A stretch of 64,000 nt of DNA from positions 39,767,258 through 39,831,257 of the forward strand of contig JAJKFL010000237.1 in NCBI GenBank assembly GCA_021186555.1, in the 5' to 3' direction. Below, piece by piece: positions 11,003-23,200 of the stretch; the first letter of the stretch is position 1; the number at the start of each line of letters is the position of its first letter. The DNA comes from Reticulitermes speratus (Eukaryota; Arthropoda; Insecta; Blattodea; Rhinotermitidae). The notes below the pieces were generated by a model. That model was not told the DNA's origin. It did not search any database and worked only from the letters and a program-made list of their open reading frames with translations. The position numbers and the translations under genes are program-made.

Positions 11003-14000
11003 GTAAGCTCAACTTTCTACATTAAAGGAAGCAAATAAGTTACTTGGACATGGCACATCTTTACAGTAGTGTGACTAGATTAATTATTAGTGTTAACATG
11101 ACGAAACTAGTAACCTTAAACATAAATTCCGTGACGGGTTGGGGGTTTACATAAGTTAGAATAACTTTTTTTTAGGCCTAACAACCTTAAACAAACTTCA
11201 TATTCAGGAACAGGATTACACTGTCATGGTATTTGAAAGTTCTTATTAATGCACCCATGTTAATATGACACATAGGTCATAAGAAAGTGGAAATATTTGT
11301 GTATGTTAAACTTAAAACTTTGATTGACAATGTTCTCCACGTATATAAAGCTGTACTGTATTACCAGCCAAATGACTGTCCATATATTTATGTCTGTATT
11401 TTATTTAATGATGCTGCCACAGACTAAGGCAATATAGGATTGAGATCATCCATAGGATTTTCTTTGTAACTACAGTCCTTTTTAAATGCACATGTACTGT
11501 ATACACTTCATGAAGGTAAAATAACCCTTTATAAATGCAGAAAAGACTAGTAGATGTTATGTATGAATGCATAATGGAAACTAGTTATGTTTTGCATGAT
11601 TAACTCCTCCTTGATAGGGAAACGCCATTCTTTTGAATAATTCATTACGCAGAGTTTCAGAAATTATTTTATTGTATGTGCTCTATCCAGTTTCACTGTT
11701 TTGTATCATACATACTGTTAAATTACTAATAAAAATTGAATTCTATGTTTAAGATGGTTCTAGCAGGATTATGTCCAGAAATTGTTATGGATGTAACAAA
11801 CCGTGCCCTTACATTTTGGCATTATCAAATGTGCCAGGAGTTACAATATCAAAAAGCTATTAACAAGCGCTCTTGTGACAGTTTAACACAGGCCGAAGAA
11901 ACTTACACTACTGAAATAATGAAACTGAACTCTCATTTGCAGATGGAGAAAAGGAATAAGGAAGGTAAGTATTCCTGGATTAAATTTTCCTATTTCATAC
12001 AAATATGAAATAAAAATTAATGCATTCATTGACAAAAATTAATTTTTCAAATTATGACCTTCCATTTTAGCCTTAGAAAAAGAAGTGGAAAATCAAGCAC
12101 GTCAGTTAGGAGAACTACAAGACCAAATTACCCAAAAGAACCGTCAACTGCAGAATCTTATGGTAAAGTATAATGAGCATTTAATTTCTGAAGACATACT
12201 GGTACCCACTGATAATGAAAATAAACTCACTACTACTGTTACTGCATACTGAAAGTTTGAAAAATAACAAAGCATCATCTCACTTTATCTTAAACTTCAT
12301 ACTTCTTTCTATGCACAATCTGCATACCTATAACTATATTAAATGCTGTTAATTAACACTGTGAGTTATGATCATATTGTAAAATGATGAATTAAAATTA
12401 CATTATTGGAGATGAAGCAATGCCCTGCAACACAGTGTTATGGTGCCCATGGACACATTGTAAAAATGAGAAAATGTCTTTTAACATTTTCCCTGGCAAA
12501 GCCAAGATAGAACGCCGAAACAAATTTTTAAAACTTATAAGCTGTACTTATGGCGACAAAACATATGTTACTAATTGAATTTGTAAAAATGGGCTAAAAA
12601 TAGCAACACCATAGCCTGGGTTGTGAATTTCATTTTTGATACATTTTTACTATTATCAGTATATTTTTATTGCATGTGATGTACAGATAAATACACAGGT
12701 AAAATTATACATATAATTGTATCTATGTTTATTCATTCTTCATTGTGTGTACTGAACTTCATGTTGCCTGCATGCAGACCAAAATTTGCCAAAGTTTCCC
12801 ACACCACATACAAGGTTGAGCAGGCCTAATCTAGAATGTGTAAACGTTTACCTTTGCATCCTTCTGCCTGGGGTAATAGAAAGAAGCTTGTAAGTACCCA
12901 CTAATGACAAGCTGAGTGAGCCCCAAGACCGAGGTATTGTGGAAAAGGGAAAAAACCTGTGCCCTTGCCAGGAACAGAATCCTGATGCGTCAGATGTCTA
13001 GCCCACTGCCTAATCACAACAATGTCTAGCATATTTGGATTAAACTTCATGTAATTCCTTATAACTAACTAACTCCATGGAGCAGAGTCCTTCTTGAAAA
13101 GCTAACAGGTCCTCAGCTAGTCAAGAAATTCCCCACGTTTTATGGAACCAGAACGTTCATTACCGCACTCACAACAGCCCGCCACCTATCCCTATCCTCA
13201 GCCATACAAATCCAGTCCATGCCCCCCCATCCCACTTCTTGAAAATCCATTTTAATATTATCCTCCCATCTACACCTGGGTCTTCCAAGTGGTCTCCTTC
13301 CCTCAGGTCTCCCCACCAAAATCCTAATGCACCTCTCCCCTCCCCCATATGTGCTACATGCCCCGCCCACCTCATTCTTTTTGAGTTGATCACCCGAATA
13401 ATATTTGGTGATGAGTACAGATCATTAAGTTCCTCGTTATGTAGTCTTCTCCACTCCCCTGTTATAACTAAATGAAATTAATCAGAATTACTCATGCCAT
13501 GTTTAAAAATGTTCAAATCTGTATTTCAGCCTTGTTATAGAATACTATTCAGAGCCGGGATAGCTCAGTTGGTATAGTGACTAGGTTGCAGGGTGGACAG
13601 CCAAGGTATTGTTTCTATTCCTGGAAGGAGTAAGAGACTGTTCTCTTTCCAAAGGACACAGACTGGTTCTGGGGCCCACTCTGCTTCCTGTTCAATGTGT
13701 ATCAGGCATTAAACAGCCAGGGCATGAATCCAACCACTCACCTTCACACAGGTTATCAATGCATGTAGTTATGTCTTCATGGCATCGTGCTTCATTAAGC
13801 ACAGGGGCAACTTTATAAGAGTACCATTCATTTGTAAGTTCGTACCACCATATTAAGAGGGGGCACATGAAGGACAGCAACATACATAAATACCAATTTT
13901 AATATCTGTGTAGAAGTACTGATCTTTTCAGTAAAAAATTCTTGTATTTTAATTTGCTACTGGCACAAAAATTAATACTGTATTAAATACTGATGTGTTA

Positions 14001-15794
14001 CATTCCACAGGCTATAAATAGCAAATTGCGGTGCAACACAACCAGTTCTCAACCAGATGATGGTTATGATGTAACAAACCCTAAAAGAAATAAATATCCC
14101 TGGGGGCCACAGACATTACGAGACCTACGACCTTCTTACATTGAAGTTCGTCCCCAGAATGCTAGTGGACAAACACAAGGCAAGTAAGAGTAGCAAGCAG
14201 TTCACACTTACTGCTTCATGTATGTGTGCGTGGTACCAGCGTACATGTAGCTTCATATGATAATGCACCAACTGCAGAGGTCATACAGTACTGAATGAGA
14301 AGACATTTATGTATGGTAATTGTATAGGGCCGATCCCAGTGGCCGCGCAGTCTAAGGCGTGGGTCTGCGGCCGCTCGCTTACTGGGATTGTGGGTTCGAA
14401 TCCCGCCAGGGGCATGGATGTCTGTCTGTTGTGAGTGTTGTGTATTGTGAGGTAGAGGTCTCTGCGACGGGCTGGTCCCTCGTCCAGAGGAGTCCTACCG
14501 AGTGTGGTGTGTCTGAGTGTGATCGTGAAGCCTAGAGTGTTGTGTGTTGTCAGGTAGAGGTCTCTGCGACGGGCTGATCACTCGTCCAGAGGAGTCCTAC
14601 CGAGTGTGGTGTGTCTGAGTGTGATCGTGAAGCCTTGAGTGTTGTGTGTTGTCAGGTAGAGGTCTCTGCGACGGGCTGATCACTCGTCAAGAGGAGTCCT
14701 ACCGACTTTGGTGTGTCTGAGTGTGATCGTGAAGCCTAGAGTGTTGTGTGTTGTCAGGTAGAGGTCTCTGCGACGGGCTGATCACTCGTCCAGAGGAGTC
14801 CTACCGAGTGTGGTGTGTCTGAGTGTGATCGTGAAGCCTTGAGTGTTGTGTGTTGTCAGGTAGAGGTCTCTGCGACGGGCTGATCACTCGTCCAGAGGAG
14901 TCCTACCGAGTGTGGTGTGTCTGAGTGTGATCGTGAAGCCTTGAGTGTTGTGTGTTGTCAGGTAGAGGTCTCTGCGACGGGCTGATCACTCGTACAGAGG
15001 AGTCCTACCGACTGTGGTGTGTCTGAGTGTGATCGTGAAGCCTCGAAAAATGAGGCGGCCCAGGCCCCCAAGGGGCTGTCAAGCCATTGAAAAAAAAAAA
15101 TGGTATAGGACTGGAGATGAAGTGGTTGTGGCATATTTCAAGGTATTGTGCCGTTATTTTTCTGCAAGGACAGGAGGCAAGAAACACACACACACAAAAA
15201 TGCCAGGCAGGATAGCTGATACCCAGACCAACACTTAAACACAAGCTTCACAGTACTAGGATCTGTTAGTTGTAAATATCACATTCAGAGCTGGGAACGT
15301 GATTCTTCAACTCTTTAAGAGCAAATCCCTCTTACCTTACTATGTACATGTGTAGGGTTAATAACACCCCAAAGCCAAAACACAATGACATGAAGAAATG
15401 CAGTGAATGCAGAGGTAAAGCTTAGCTTCATGCTCCTACCACCTTCACCCCTGAACACAGTGACCATGATGTGTGTAGGATAGATGGGGCAGGATATACC
15501 GGTAATTATGCAATGCACAGTGGAATGCCCATTTAAGGCTTTTCTGGGGAGCAGTGAATCTGAAAAGTAAACTGAGGAAAATCTTACATGGAGAACATTT
15601 AACGTTTAGATTATACGGACTTTGGATCACTGAAACCGAACACTGAATGGGGATTCTACTGGAGCGAATGATCCCTGTTTAGCAGCTCCTGTTGTTAACT
15701 AATTAATTTGCCTGTTCCAGAATTTGTATTTAATCCAGTGACACCAAATAAAGGACCTAATGAACAAAGGAGGCCCATGGTACACAAAAAATAA
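10760..15794 (+). CDS. CCNB1IP1: CCNB1IP1/HEI10, RING E3 ligase of meiotic crossover (gene span, five exons)
   Basis: HEI10/CCNB1IP1 is a RING E3 ligase of the Zip3/HEI10 group; it marks recombination sites on meiotic chromosomes and is needed for crossovers in mammals and plants. Exons: 10760-11002, 11754-11964, 12071-12162, 14011-14179, 15721-15794, total 262 residues (human 277). Residues 12-65 hold the RING (CNNKKC, CSHAFC, CPAC), followed by the family signature [19 protein letters not shown] and [15 protein letters not shown], a coiled coil rich in E, K and Q, and a basic, low-complexity tail ending PMVHKK. The start may be the ATG at 10760, 10781 or 10790. A small exon between the third and fourth could be missing, since phases would permit a phase 0 exon. 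The last intron has a GC donor. Confidence 0.93.
11754..11964 (+). CDS. CCNB1IP1: CCNB1IP1 exon 2
   Basis: After acceptor TTTAAG it codes [20 protein letters not shown], the most conserved block of the family, then the start of the coiled coil. Donor G|GTAAGT, phase 1. Confidence 0.95.
12071..12162 (+). CDS. CCNB1IP1: CCNB1IP1 exon 3, coiled coil
   Basis: After acceptor ATTTTAG it codes [20 protein letters not shown] and [11 protein letters not shown]. Donor ATG|GTAAAG, phase 0. Confidence 0.92.
13050..13400 (-). mobile_element. Non-LTR retrotransposon 3'-end fragment
   Basis: On the minus strand the broken frame reads [12 protein letters not shown], then [20 protein letters not shown] and [18 protein letters not shown], followed by the untranslated end found again at 39270-39520 and 56690-56830. 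These are the C-terminal codons of a LINE ORF2-like protein. 5' truncated and frame-damaged. Confidence 0.75.
13551..13720 (+). repeat. tRNA-derived SINE
   Basis: Head GCCGGGATAGCTCAGTTGGT is like the A box of a tRNA, and TTCTATTCCTGGAAGG is a decayed B box. The body (CTGGTTCTGGGGCCCACTCT) matches the family at 38420 and 62810. Not a functional tRNA: it does not fold into a full cloverleaf. Confidence 0.7.
14011..14179 (+). CDS. CCNB1IP1: CCNB1IP1 exon 4, ends at a GC donor
   Basis: After acceptor TTCCACAG it codes [20 protein letters not shown] and [17 protein letters not shown]. The exon ends CAAG followed by GCAAGTAAG. This is the consensus of a GC-AG donor and gives the phase 1 needed by exon 5. 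Confidence 0.85.
14180..15720 (+). other. GC-AG intron of CCNB1IP1 containing an expanded SINE
   Basis: Begins GCAAGTAAG, ends CTGTTCCAG. The SINE-derived 102 bp array at 14331-15100 fills half of it. Confidence 0.8.
14331..15100 (+). repeat. tRNA-derived SINE with an internal 102 bp segment amplified about six times
   Basis: Bases 14331-14415 resemble a Leu/Ser-type tRNA (GGCCGCGCAGTCTAAGGCG, then GGTTCGAATCCCGCC). The body segment GGTAGAGGTCTCTGCGACGG to GTGATCGTGAAGCC then repeats about every 102 bp up to 15040, and the element ends AATGAGGCGGCCCAGG and an A-rich tract. The copy at 46690-46915 has this segment once. Confidence 0.88.
15721..15794 (+). CDS. CCNB1IP1: CCNB1IP1 exon 5, C-terminus
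   Basis: After acceptor CTGTTCCAG it codes [20 protein letters not shown] and HKK, then stop. Joined to exon 4 in phase 1 the split codon is glutamate. No canonical AATAAA lies close behind. Confidence 0.82.
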
Positions 15795-16981
15795 CATCCA
15801 TTCATGGGACAACGGACGTATGTACATTCCTGTGTGGTAGTTATGGTGTTTCAGAAGAGCTATCAGTGTTTGAGGATTGTATTCAGAATGTTGTATACTT
15901 TTTGGAAGACCTCTAGAAGAACATCTCGTGTATTTGCGACAATATGGCAGTTTACTAAAGTATTTATCAAATGTTCAGTTACTGAAATAATTTTAATACA
16001 ATAACTGCAGAGTTTTCAAATTAAGGTGCTTCTCAAATTGAAAGTGTATGTTTTACATCATGTATTTAGTGTAAGGGAAAATTTTCGTAATTCTGGGTGA
16101 GGACTGAACCTGTGTCTCCAGAATACTCATGGCAGTACTTTGTTTCTTAGTCACACGCCACAGTAAAATGCTAATGTTCTTCATTTTACCACCTCCAAAC
16201 GAGGACATTATATTTTCAGATGGCTGATTCATACTGAAGTCATGAACAGTTATTTTATTCTCAGTAGAGATGCTCCCAAAGGAGGAAATGCATTACTTCC
16301 TTTCCCATGAAGGAGACCAGGGTTCATTTCCCAAATGAGGTGATAGAAATTACTTGCTTAAAAATATATTATACCTATCACCATGCTCTTGTGTAAAAAA
16401 ACATTGTCTTAAAAAGTATGAAAATACATGTTTCATTGACCAAATGCAAACAACTTCATAGTCGTGGAGCAAGTGGGTTACAAATTGCCATCGTATAACC
16501 CTCCGAACGTCACTAATCGCTCTACATTGAGACTAACAATGAGTCACGAAAAACAAAAGTTTGTTTTCATTAAGTTTTAACACAAACTGAGATTTTCTGC
16601 CATAGACAAAATAATGTTCTCAGGTCCCCTTATCTGTCAATGATTAACCCTTAGGCACTGAAATTAAGGGCCCAGTGTACTCTGCAAAACACCCAGTATT
16701 TAAATGGTCGTTCATTATTTTGCATGTTCTTAGCGATGACTTCAGTGGACATTCAGTTTTCTCAGTGTCACAATGCGTGTCAACTGCAGTCGACTTTTGT
16801 TGCCAAAGGGTTAAGGATTTATGTTTGTTAAAAATAAGATAAGACTATGAGATACTGGAATTCTTACAATAACAGGAGGCACAGCAGGAGACAGACAGAA
16901 CTGAACATCCATTCAGTGGAGTTTGGCAAGGTACTGCTGTGTAAAATTTGCAACTTACTGAGTTAAAAGTGTGTAACATTT
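15795..16981. other. Intergenic, CCNB1IP1 to COQ4
   Basis: Convergent gene ends. A/T-rich sequence with small SINE-like scraps (about 16080-16150). I see no gene here. Confidence 0.5.
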
Positions 16982-16987
16982 TTTATT
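16982..16987 (-). terminator. COQ4 polyadenylation signal
   Basis: AATAAA on the minus strand, about 53 bases after the COQ4 stop codon. Confidence 0.7.
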
Positions 16988-17039
16988 GTCAACAATATAT
17001 AATCTTCCTAACGATATAATCGCTAACAGTAATATCACA

Positions 17040-17202
17040 TTATGATTTTGGTACTTCTAGCATTTTTATGTGTAACTCTTGGTGAAGTTCTTTGATAGGC
17101 TGCTCCCAGCGATGTTCATAATAAACATTCATGAGGAACTTGCAATTTGTTCCAGTCTGGATTGCCCACGGTAGATAATATTTGACATATTTCTGTCGCT
17201 GC
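17040..17202 (-). CDS. COQ4: COQ4 last exon
   Basis: After acceptor TTTTGCAG it codes [20 protein letters not shown] and [19 protein letters not shown], ending VPKS and TAA. Confidence 0.95.
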
Positions 17203-20200
17203 CTGCAAAAGCAGAATGAACTACATTGACCCTCTACAAGCAATACCCACATGTTTCCACAACATGCCTCTTCACAAGCAGTATATTCCAGTTCACATTT
17301 AGTGCTTTTTCTTTTTGAGGTTGCTAAATTTATACAATGTCATATATCTGCTACTAGCAATGAGCTTTAAGGGGCGGATTAGAAACCTTTGGGTTCCATA
17401 AATGTGGGAAATGTATTGACTAACTGAGCAACTACTAGCTTCTCAAGAGGGAATACACTCTATATAGTCCGACGGAAGAATATTAAGCATTTAAGGGATT
17501 CAAGATCTGAGGTTGTCACAGCAGTGTTGCTAGGTCTTCTGAGATGTTACACCATGTCGACTAGCAAAGAGTTACCAGTCGACATGGCGTAACATTTCAG
17601 AATACTTCAGTTTTCAATTTAAGAGATGATAACATTAGACTTTAGAAAGATTTTGAAACAAAATCCACTCACAAACGGTAAAACTGACATTTTTATGAAG
17701 TGGTCAGAATTGCAAATAAAGTAAATTTTTCAATCACAAGAATAGCCAGAACTGATTTGGTATGATTTTTACAACAGCACACACAAGAAGCACACATGCC
17801 TTTAAATCACAGACATTCTTAACACGGTTGCCGAATGTTGTCCATTCTTCAAATAAATACAGTCTTGGCACCAGATCTCTATGAACTCTCTATTAGTAGA
17901 ACCCAACAGTTTTACACCACAACAATCAAAGCCCACCACTAGACACAGCCAGAAGTCAGTTCCACCCACTTCCTACACTCACTACGAGGGTTATCCAGAA
18001 AGTAAAGATACAAAAGCAATAACATTTTTTAAAAATACTTATTAATAAAATCGAGTGAAAAAACTCTTAACACATACCTTTAGCTATTTTTCAACATAAT
18101 CACCACTTTTGTTAAGGCATTTGTTTAGCCTGGGTACGAGGTTTTGTATTCCGATGTCATAGAACTCCGCCGCCTGTGCACGCAACCATGTAGTGACTTC
18201 GTTTTTCACCTCTTCGTCTTCGTGAAACTTCTGGCCGGCCAGATGTTTCTTTAAATGCAAAAACAAATGGAAATCGCTGGGAGCGAGGTCTGGTCTGTGA
18301 GGGGATGGCCAGCCAGAAGTTTCATGAAGACGAAGAGGTGAAAAACGAAGTCACTGCGTGGTTGCGTGCACAGGCGGCGGAGTTCTATGACATCGGAATA
18401 CAAAACCTCGTACCCAGGCTAAACAAATGCCTTAACAAAAGTGGTGATTATGTTGAAAAATAGCTAAAGGTATGTGTTAAGAGTTTTTTCACTCAATTTT
18501 GTTAATAACTATTTTAAAAAAAATTGTATTGCGTTTGTATCTTTACTTTCTGGACGTCCTACGTACATACACTGTACTACAAAAGTCACTTGACACTTCA
18601 TGTTTAACATGTTAACTCTACTGCCAAGTGACGTCTGCGCCACTCTGTAAATTCCTAATATCCAGCTTAATCCAGCTAACTCTTTTACCATCTCTTTCTG
18701 TCTTCTGAGTGGCCACATTCCAAGCATGTTTCCACATCAAAATTCTGCATACTTTTTTTATCTTCCATCTGCTCTACACGTCTTCGATTTCACTACGCTC
18801 ACAATATTAAGTGACCTGAAAAATCGTGAAGTTTCTCGCTTTGTGGTATCCTAAATTTCCCCAATTACTCAACACTTTTAGGCCCATTTATTTCCCTGAC
18901 TTCTTTTATTTTACAACACACCTAAACTGTTATTCCCTCTAAAGTAATTTAATTAAGTGAATGGAGATTTTTATTAAATAAATAAACTAGACACTCACAA
19001 GGCCAAGCTCAACAGTGTGAAAAATACAATCACCAAGTTCCTTACTTTGGATACAGCCGAAGGGCGCCAAATAGAGCTCCACCAATGCACATTGGAAGCC
19101 GAGTCTGAATTGCCTCAACCCACTTCACCGTAACTTCACCTGAGAAAAAGAAAGGAGAAAACCAAGAATAGTCAATGTAGTTGAAATGAAGTGCACAAAG
19201 AGTAGCTTTATAGATAAAGACAACCAGAAGAAGGTAAGGTGAAAAGGAGATGCAGTCAGAAAAGATAATGAGAGACAACACTGTGAATGTTATAACATTA
19301 ATCTTGGCATGACAATTACCTAGCATGTTTGTAGGCATTCCAAGCAAAGTGTGGAAGAGATCATGTACTTCTCGATATCGCTGCATAACATACGCAAGTT
19401 CTATATCATCCACAAACTGTACTGGTAATCGAGAATCAGGAGTCACTTTCTGAAAATATGGACAAATAATTTAAATTATGTCTTTATGATGGGTGATTCA
19501 GAAGTCACTTCACATATCATCAGCATAGATATTTTCTTTCAAAACTGTATTTCCTTCCAAGTCAAAAGCAGCTCCGATGAAAACAAGTTAATTTAATCGT
19601 CTGGAATTTATATTATATATATATATTATATTATATTTTATTATTATATTATTATTTACTGCAATTGGGTTTTCACCCGGTGGCAGTAGTCCTTACACTA
19701 GTACACACAATACAAATGTTTTCACCCGGTGGCAGTAGTCCTTACACTAGTACACACAATACAAATGTTTTCACCCGGTGGCAGTAGTCCTTACACTAGT
19801 ACACACAATACAAATGGAAATATAATATTCATAAAAGTAATAATACAAAACAAACTATACACAATTACAAAACAAAATACATACAGTAAATACAAGTACA
19901 CACATTAGAACACCTTACATGCATTACAAAAACATCCACGTCTTAACAAAAACATCCACTCCTTAACAAAAACATCCACACCTTACAAAAACACCCACTT
20001 ACAAAACAAACAAACCCACTTACAACGTAACTGAATAAGAAGCTGCAATAGCTCATTTTTCTTCAAAATTATGGGACTTTCAGCATGCTATTTTTCCTTT
20101 TGGCCCACATATAACAGGCTACCTTAGCTTATTTCTCATGTATTGAAGAATTTCACAAGGTGGTCTATTTATATCAATTGTATGCACATGATTTAAGCAG

Positions 20201-23200
20201 TTGAACTACATATCAAGACCACAGCCTCCTGGGATATGACATCACCAAATTTCATAGCCAGGTAACAACAATTTGGAGGAATTGGCTAGCTCCGTCTTCA
20301 CGGTATCCTGAAGATGGATGCAGCACACTCCTCCAACACATCATACCGCACTGTACACAGAGTTAAATCCCAAAACACAGAATTATTAAGTCATACCAAA
20401 ACCATATAATGCAAGAGATAAATTTCCTTAGTTCTTCTATAATATTAGTGGAAAGGAAAGTATGTGAGCAAATACTGTATTTATTTTTATATTAATATTT
20501 CTCTTAAAATATTAACAATTTAACACAGACTTACATTTGAATCCAGAAACTGTATATATGTCCTCCCTAAAGTGCCATCTGGCATCTGTCGAAGTTTCTC
20601 TAAATCAACTGTGTGGGAATTTATTCGTGGCCTCTTCCTGTGAAGGAAATACGTGCAGTAAATGAGTCAAAATGTCTTCCGCTTCAGGCAGTTGAATCCA
20701 ACTCACGAAGGCCAAGACCGCAGTCAGAGTCTAGTTTCAATGACACCGACTGTCGTCATCCTACTCCTCCTTTCAGAAATTCGTTCTTAACCCCCCAAAG
20801 CCTGAAATTCACCTAAATAATACATAAAATTTCTGTTCTCACCTCACAGGGAACACACTCCGTCTCCATTATACAGGCCAACTGGTTAATGCTGTTTAGG
20901 GAAATAATCACAGTTTATTGTGAGAATTATAATAAATACACATGTGTGGGGGCAAAATGCAGCATTTTGAGTGTTAAACCTGGTGGTATATAAAGAAATG
21001 ATTGTCCTTTCAAAAACGGTTAAAAGTAAAATAACGTACTGAGAGAAGCATAAGATACACGTGTGTGTGCTTTTCCCACCTACGTTAAACAAATTCAAAA
21101 TGAACACTTTTAAATGCTGTACTTGCATTTACAGATCTTCCCAGCATAAAACCTAAGGAAGCATTTGTTTGTATTAAATTAAATAAATAGACCAACTAAT
21201 GCACTATTTGACCACTTTAATGTAGTGTCTTTCTTATACACCCTACACGTGTTTCGGACCTAGGTCCATCTTCAGGGGTCTCAGTATTGTTAAAACTACT
21301 AAAACAAGCACATGTTTATACAAACGTACAACACTTGCGTACCGCTATTGTGGTAGAATTGTCTGGATAAAATTGTAGAACATAAATATGTATATATTTA
21401 GTTAAAACCTTATTAAAATTGTGAGATATATGTATGATGTTCACTGGTGCGGAAATACTGGCTTTTGTTGTTTGACGTCTCGTGATGCATATTCTGTAAA
21501 GTGAATGAAACGTCTGTATAGTAACTAAATATTTTATTATCTAGCAATTAGCCGATGTTCATATTAGCCAGAGTAGTGCATTAGTTGGTCTATTTATTTA
21601 ATTTAATTCATAGAAATGCACGGTGATAATAGTGTGACATTTGTTTGTATTTACATACAGTGCAAAATACAGCAAGTTCCTCCTCATGCCTGTCTGAACT
21701 GCCTACAGCATTATTACACAATAAATGGTTTGTAAAAATTTGTACACAGAAATTACGTATAGACTTCTCTAAAACAATGACCTTTGTACATAATGCTGTA
21801 ATGTTATACACAATTTTGATGGGGAAATCATTACTTTGAATGAAGATGATCAAGGAAACTTTAACATTGGGCTTAAGGATTGTAATTATGAGCAACGGAG
21901 AAGGAATGAACTGGCTTTGGTATTAGCACTGTTAAACATTCATTTTCCATTCATGAGGGGGTTAGTCTGTAAATTCTGTCTGCAATATCAATATGTCCAT
22001 CTGAGTCCTCTCCAATATCTTCATTCTTCTTATCAGTGTAACACATGTACTGATCTCAGAAAATGTATTTCAGCAACCTCAAGTCATTACTGTACAAATT
22101 TATAAAGCACACAACAAAGGCTAAATAAAGTTTGTAGTGCATTTCCTTCTAAGTTCAACATAATTTTCCAGCTAAATTTCAAGTCCACAATGTGCATTAC
22201 TTGAATATACTTACAAAACATTAATCCTCTCACAACACAGTCCCCATGAACGTACCTGGTAACAATTAAAATGTGGGACATTGAGGGAACAAATCATTCA
22301 CATATAAACAAATGAATGACAGAATACTGTATTGTGGGATGTGACACTATGTGTAGTCTGGCACACATTTTTTCAATGTTCCTCGAAAATATCGATAAAT
22401 ACCTAACAGTCACTATTTACATACACCAACTGGATGCAACTCTATTTAAAAAACTGTATAGTTTTTTAAAACATATTTAAAAACTTTATAAAACCCGACA
22501 TATGTTTCGGCTCTTATAGAGCCATCTTCAGGGGTTTATTGTCGTTAAAACTGCATATATTAAAACGTCTTTTTCATTGGTTCACTTTTAGGCAACGTCG
22601 ATGCCAAACAGGCAAAATTGATACGCAATTACAGGAACATCAAAGAAAAACTGCAAAGGATTAACGCGTCGATTTGGTTTAATAAAGTTTGTAAAGCAAA
22701 ACCTTGCCTAAAAGTGAACCAATGAAAAAGACGTTTTAATATATGCAGTTTTAACGACAATAAACCCCTGAAGATGGCTCTATAAGAGCCGAAACATATG
22801 TCGGGTTTTATAAAGTTTTTAAATATGTTTTAAAAAACTATACAGTTTTTTAAATAGAGTTGCATCCAGTTGGTGTATGTAAATAGTGACTGTGAAAAGA
22901 TGCACGGTGATTACAGAATAAAATACCTAACAGACTACATCGCGTCATATCCCAGGAAGCCATATTCTTCATAGTCACTACTATGAGTCTCAAATATGGA
23001 ACAAATGGTACAATTTGTAGTTCCTCATGTAGACTTTTATATAATATCTAATACATTCAGCTGAATTACCTGAGTATTTCTTGTCCTTCACTGTCAGACT
23101 GCATTTTGTGCAGCATGTACTTAATTGCACTGTCTCCAGCAGTTTCCCCCATAATTGCAATCATGTCTGCTCTGGTAGGATCCATCAGTGACACAGCGGC

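Larger units (their letters stand above)
22410..22920. mobile_element. Palindromic element with two facing hammerhead-like motifs, 13 bp target duplication
   Basis: Exact direct repeats AAATACCTAACAG lie at 22397-22409 and 22921-22933. The element is nearly one palindrome (arms about 22410-22615 and 22685-22892). The short extra tail after the right arm, AGATGCACGGTGATTACAGA, matches the ends of 21176-21637 and 50421-50883. COQ4 intron. Confidence 0.88.

Noticed and set aside
13556..13630. Possible functional tRNA gene (TAGCTCAGTTGGTA)
   Set aside because: No matching acceptor stem or intact T arm, and it continues into a SINE body.
14340..14412. Possible tRNA-Leu/Ser gene
   Set aside because: Arms are incomplete and the sequence is the head of a SINE also found at 46690-46915.
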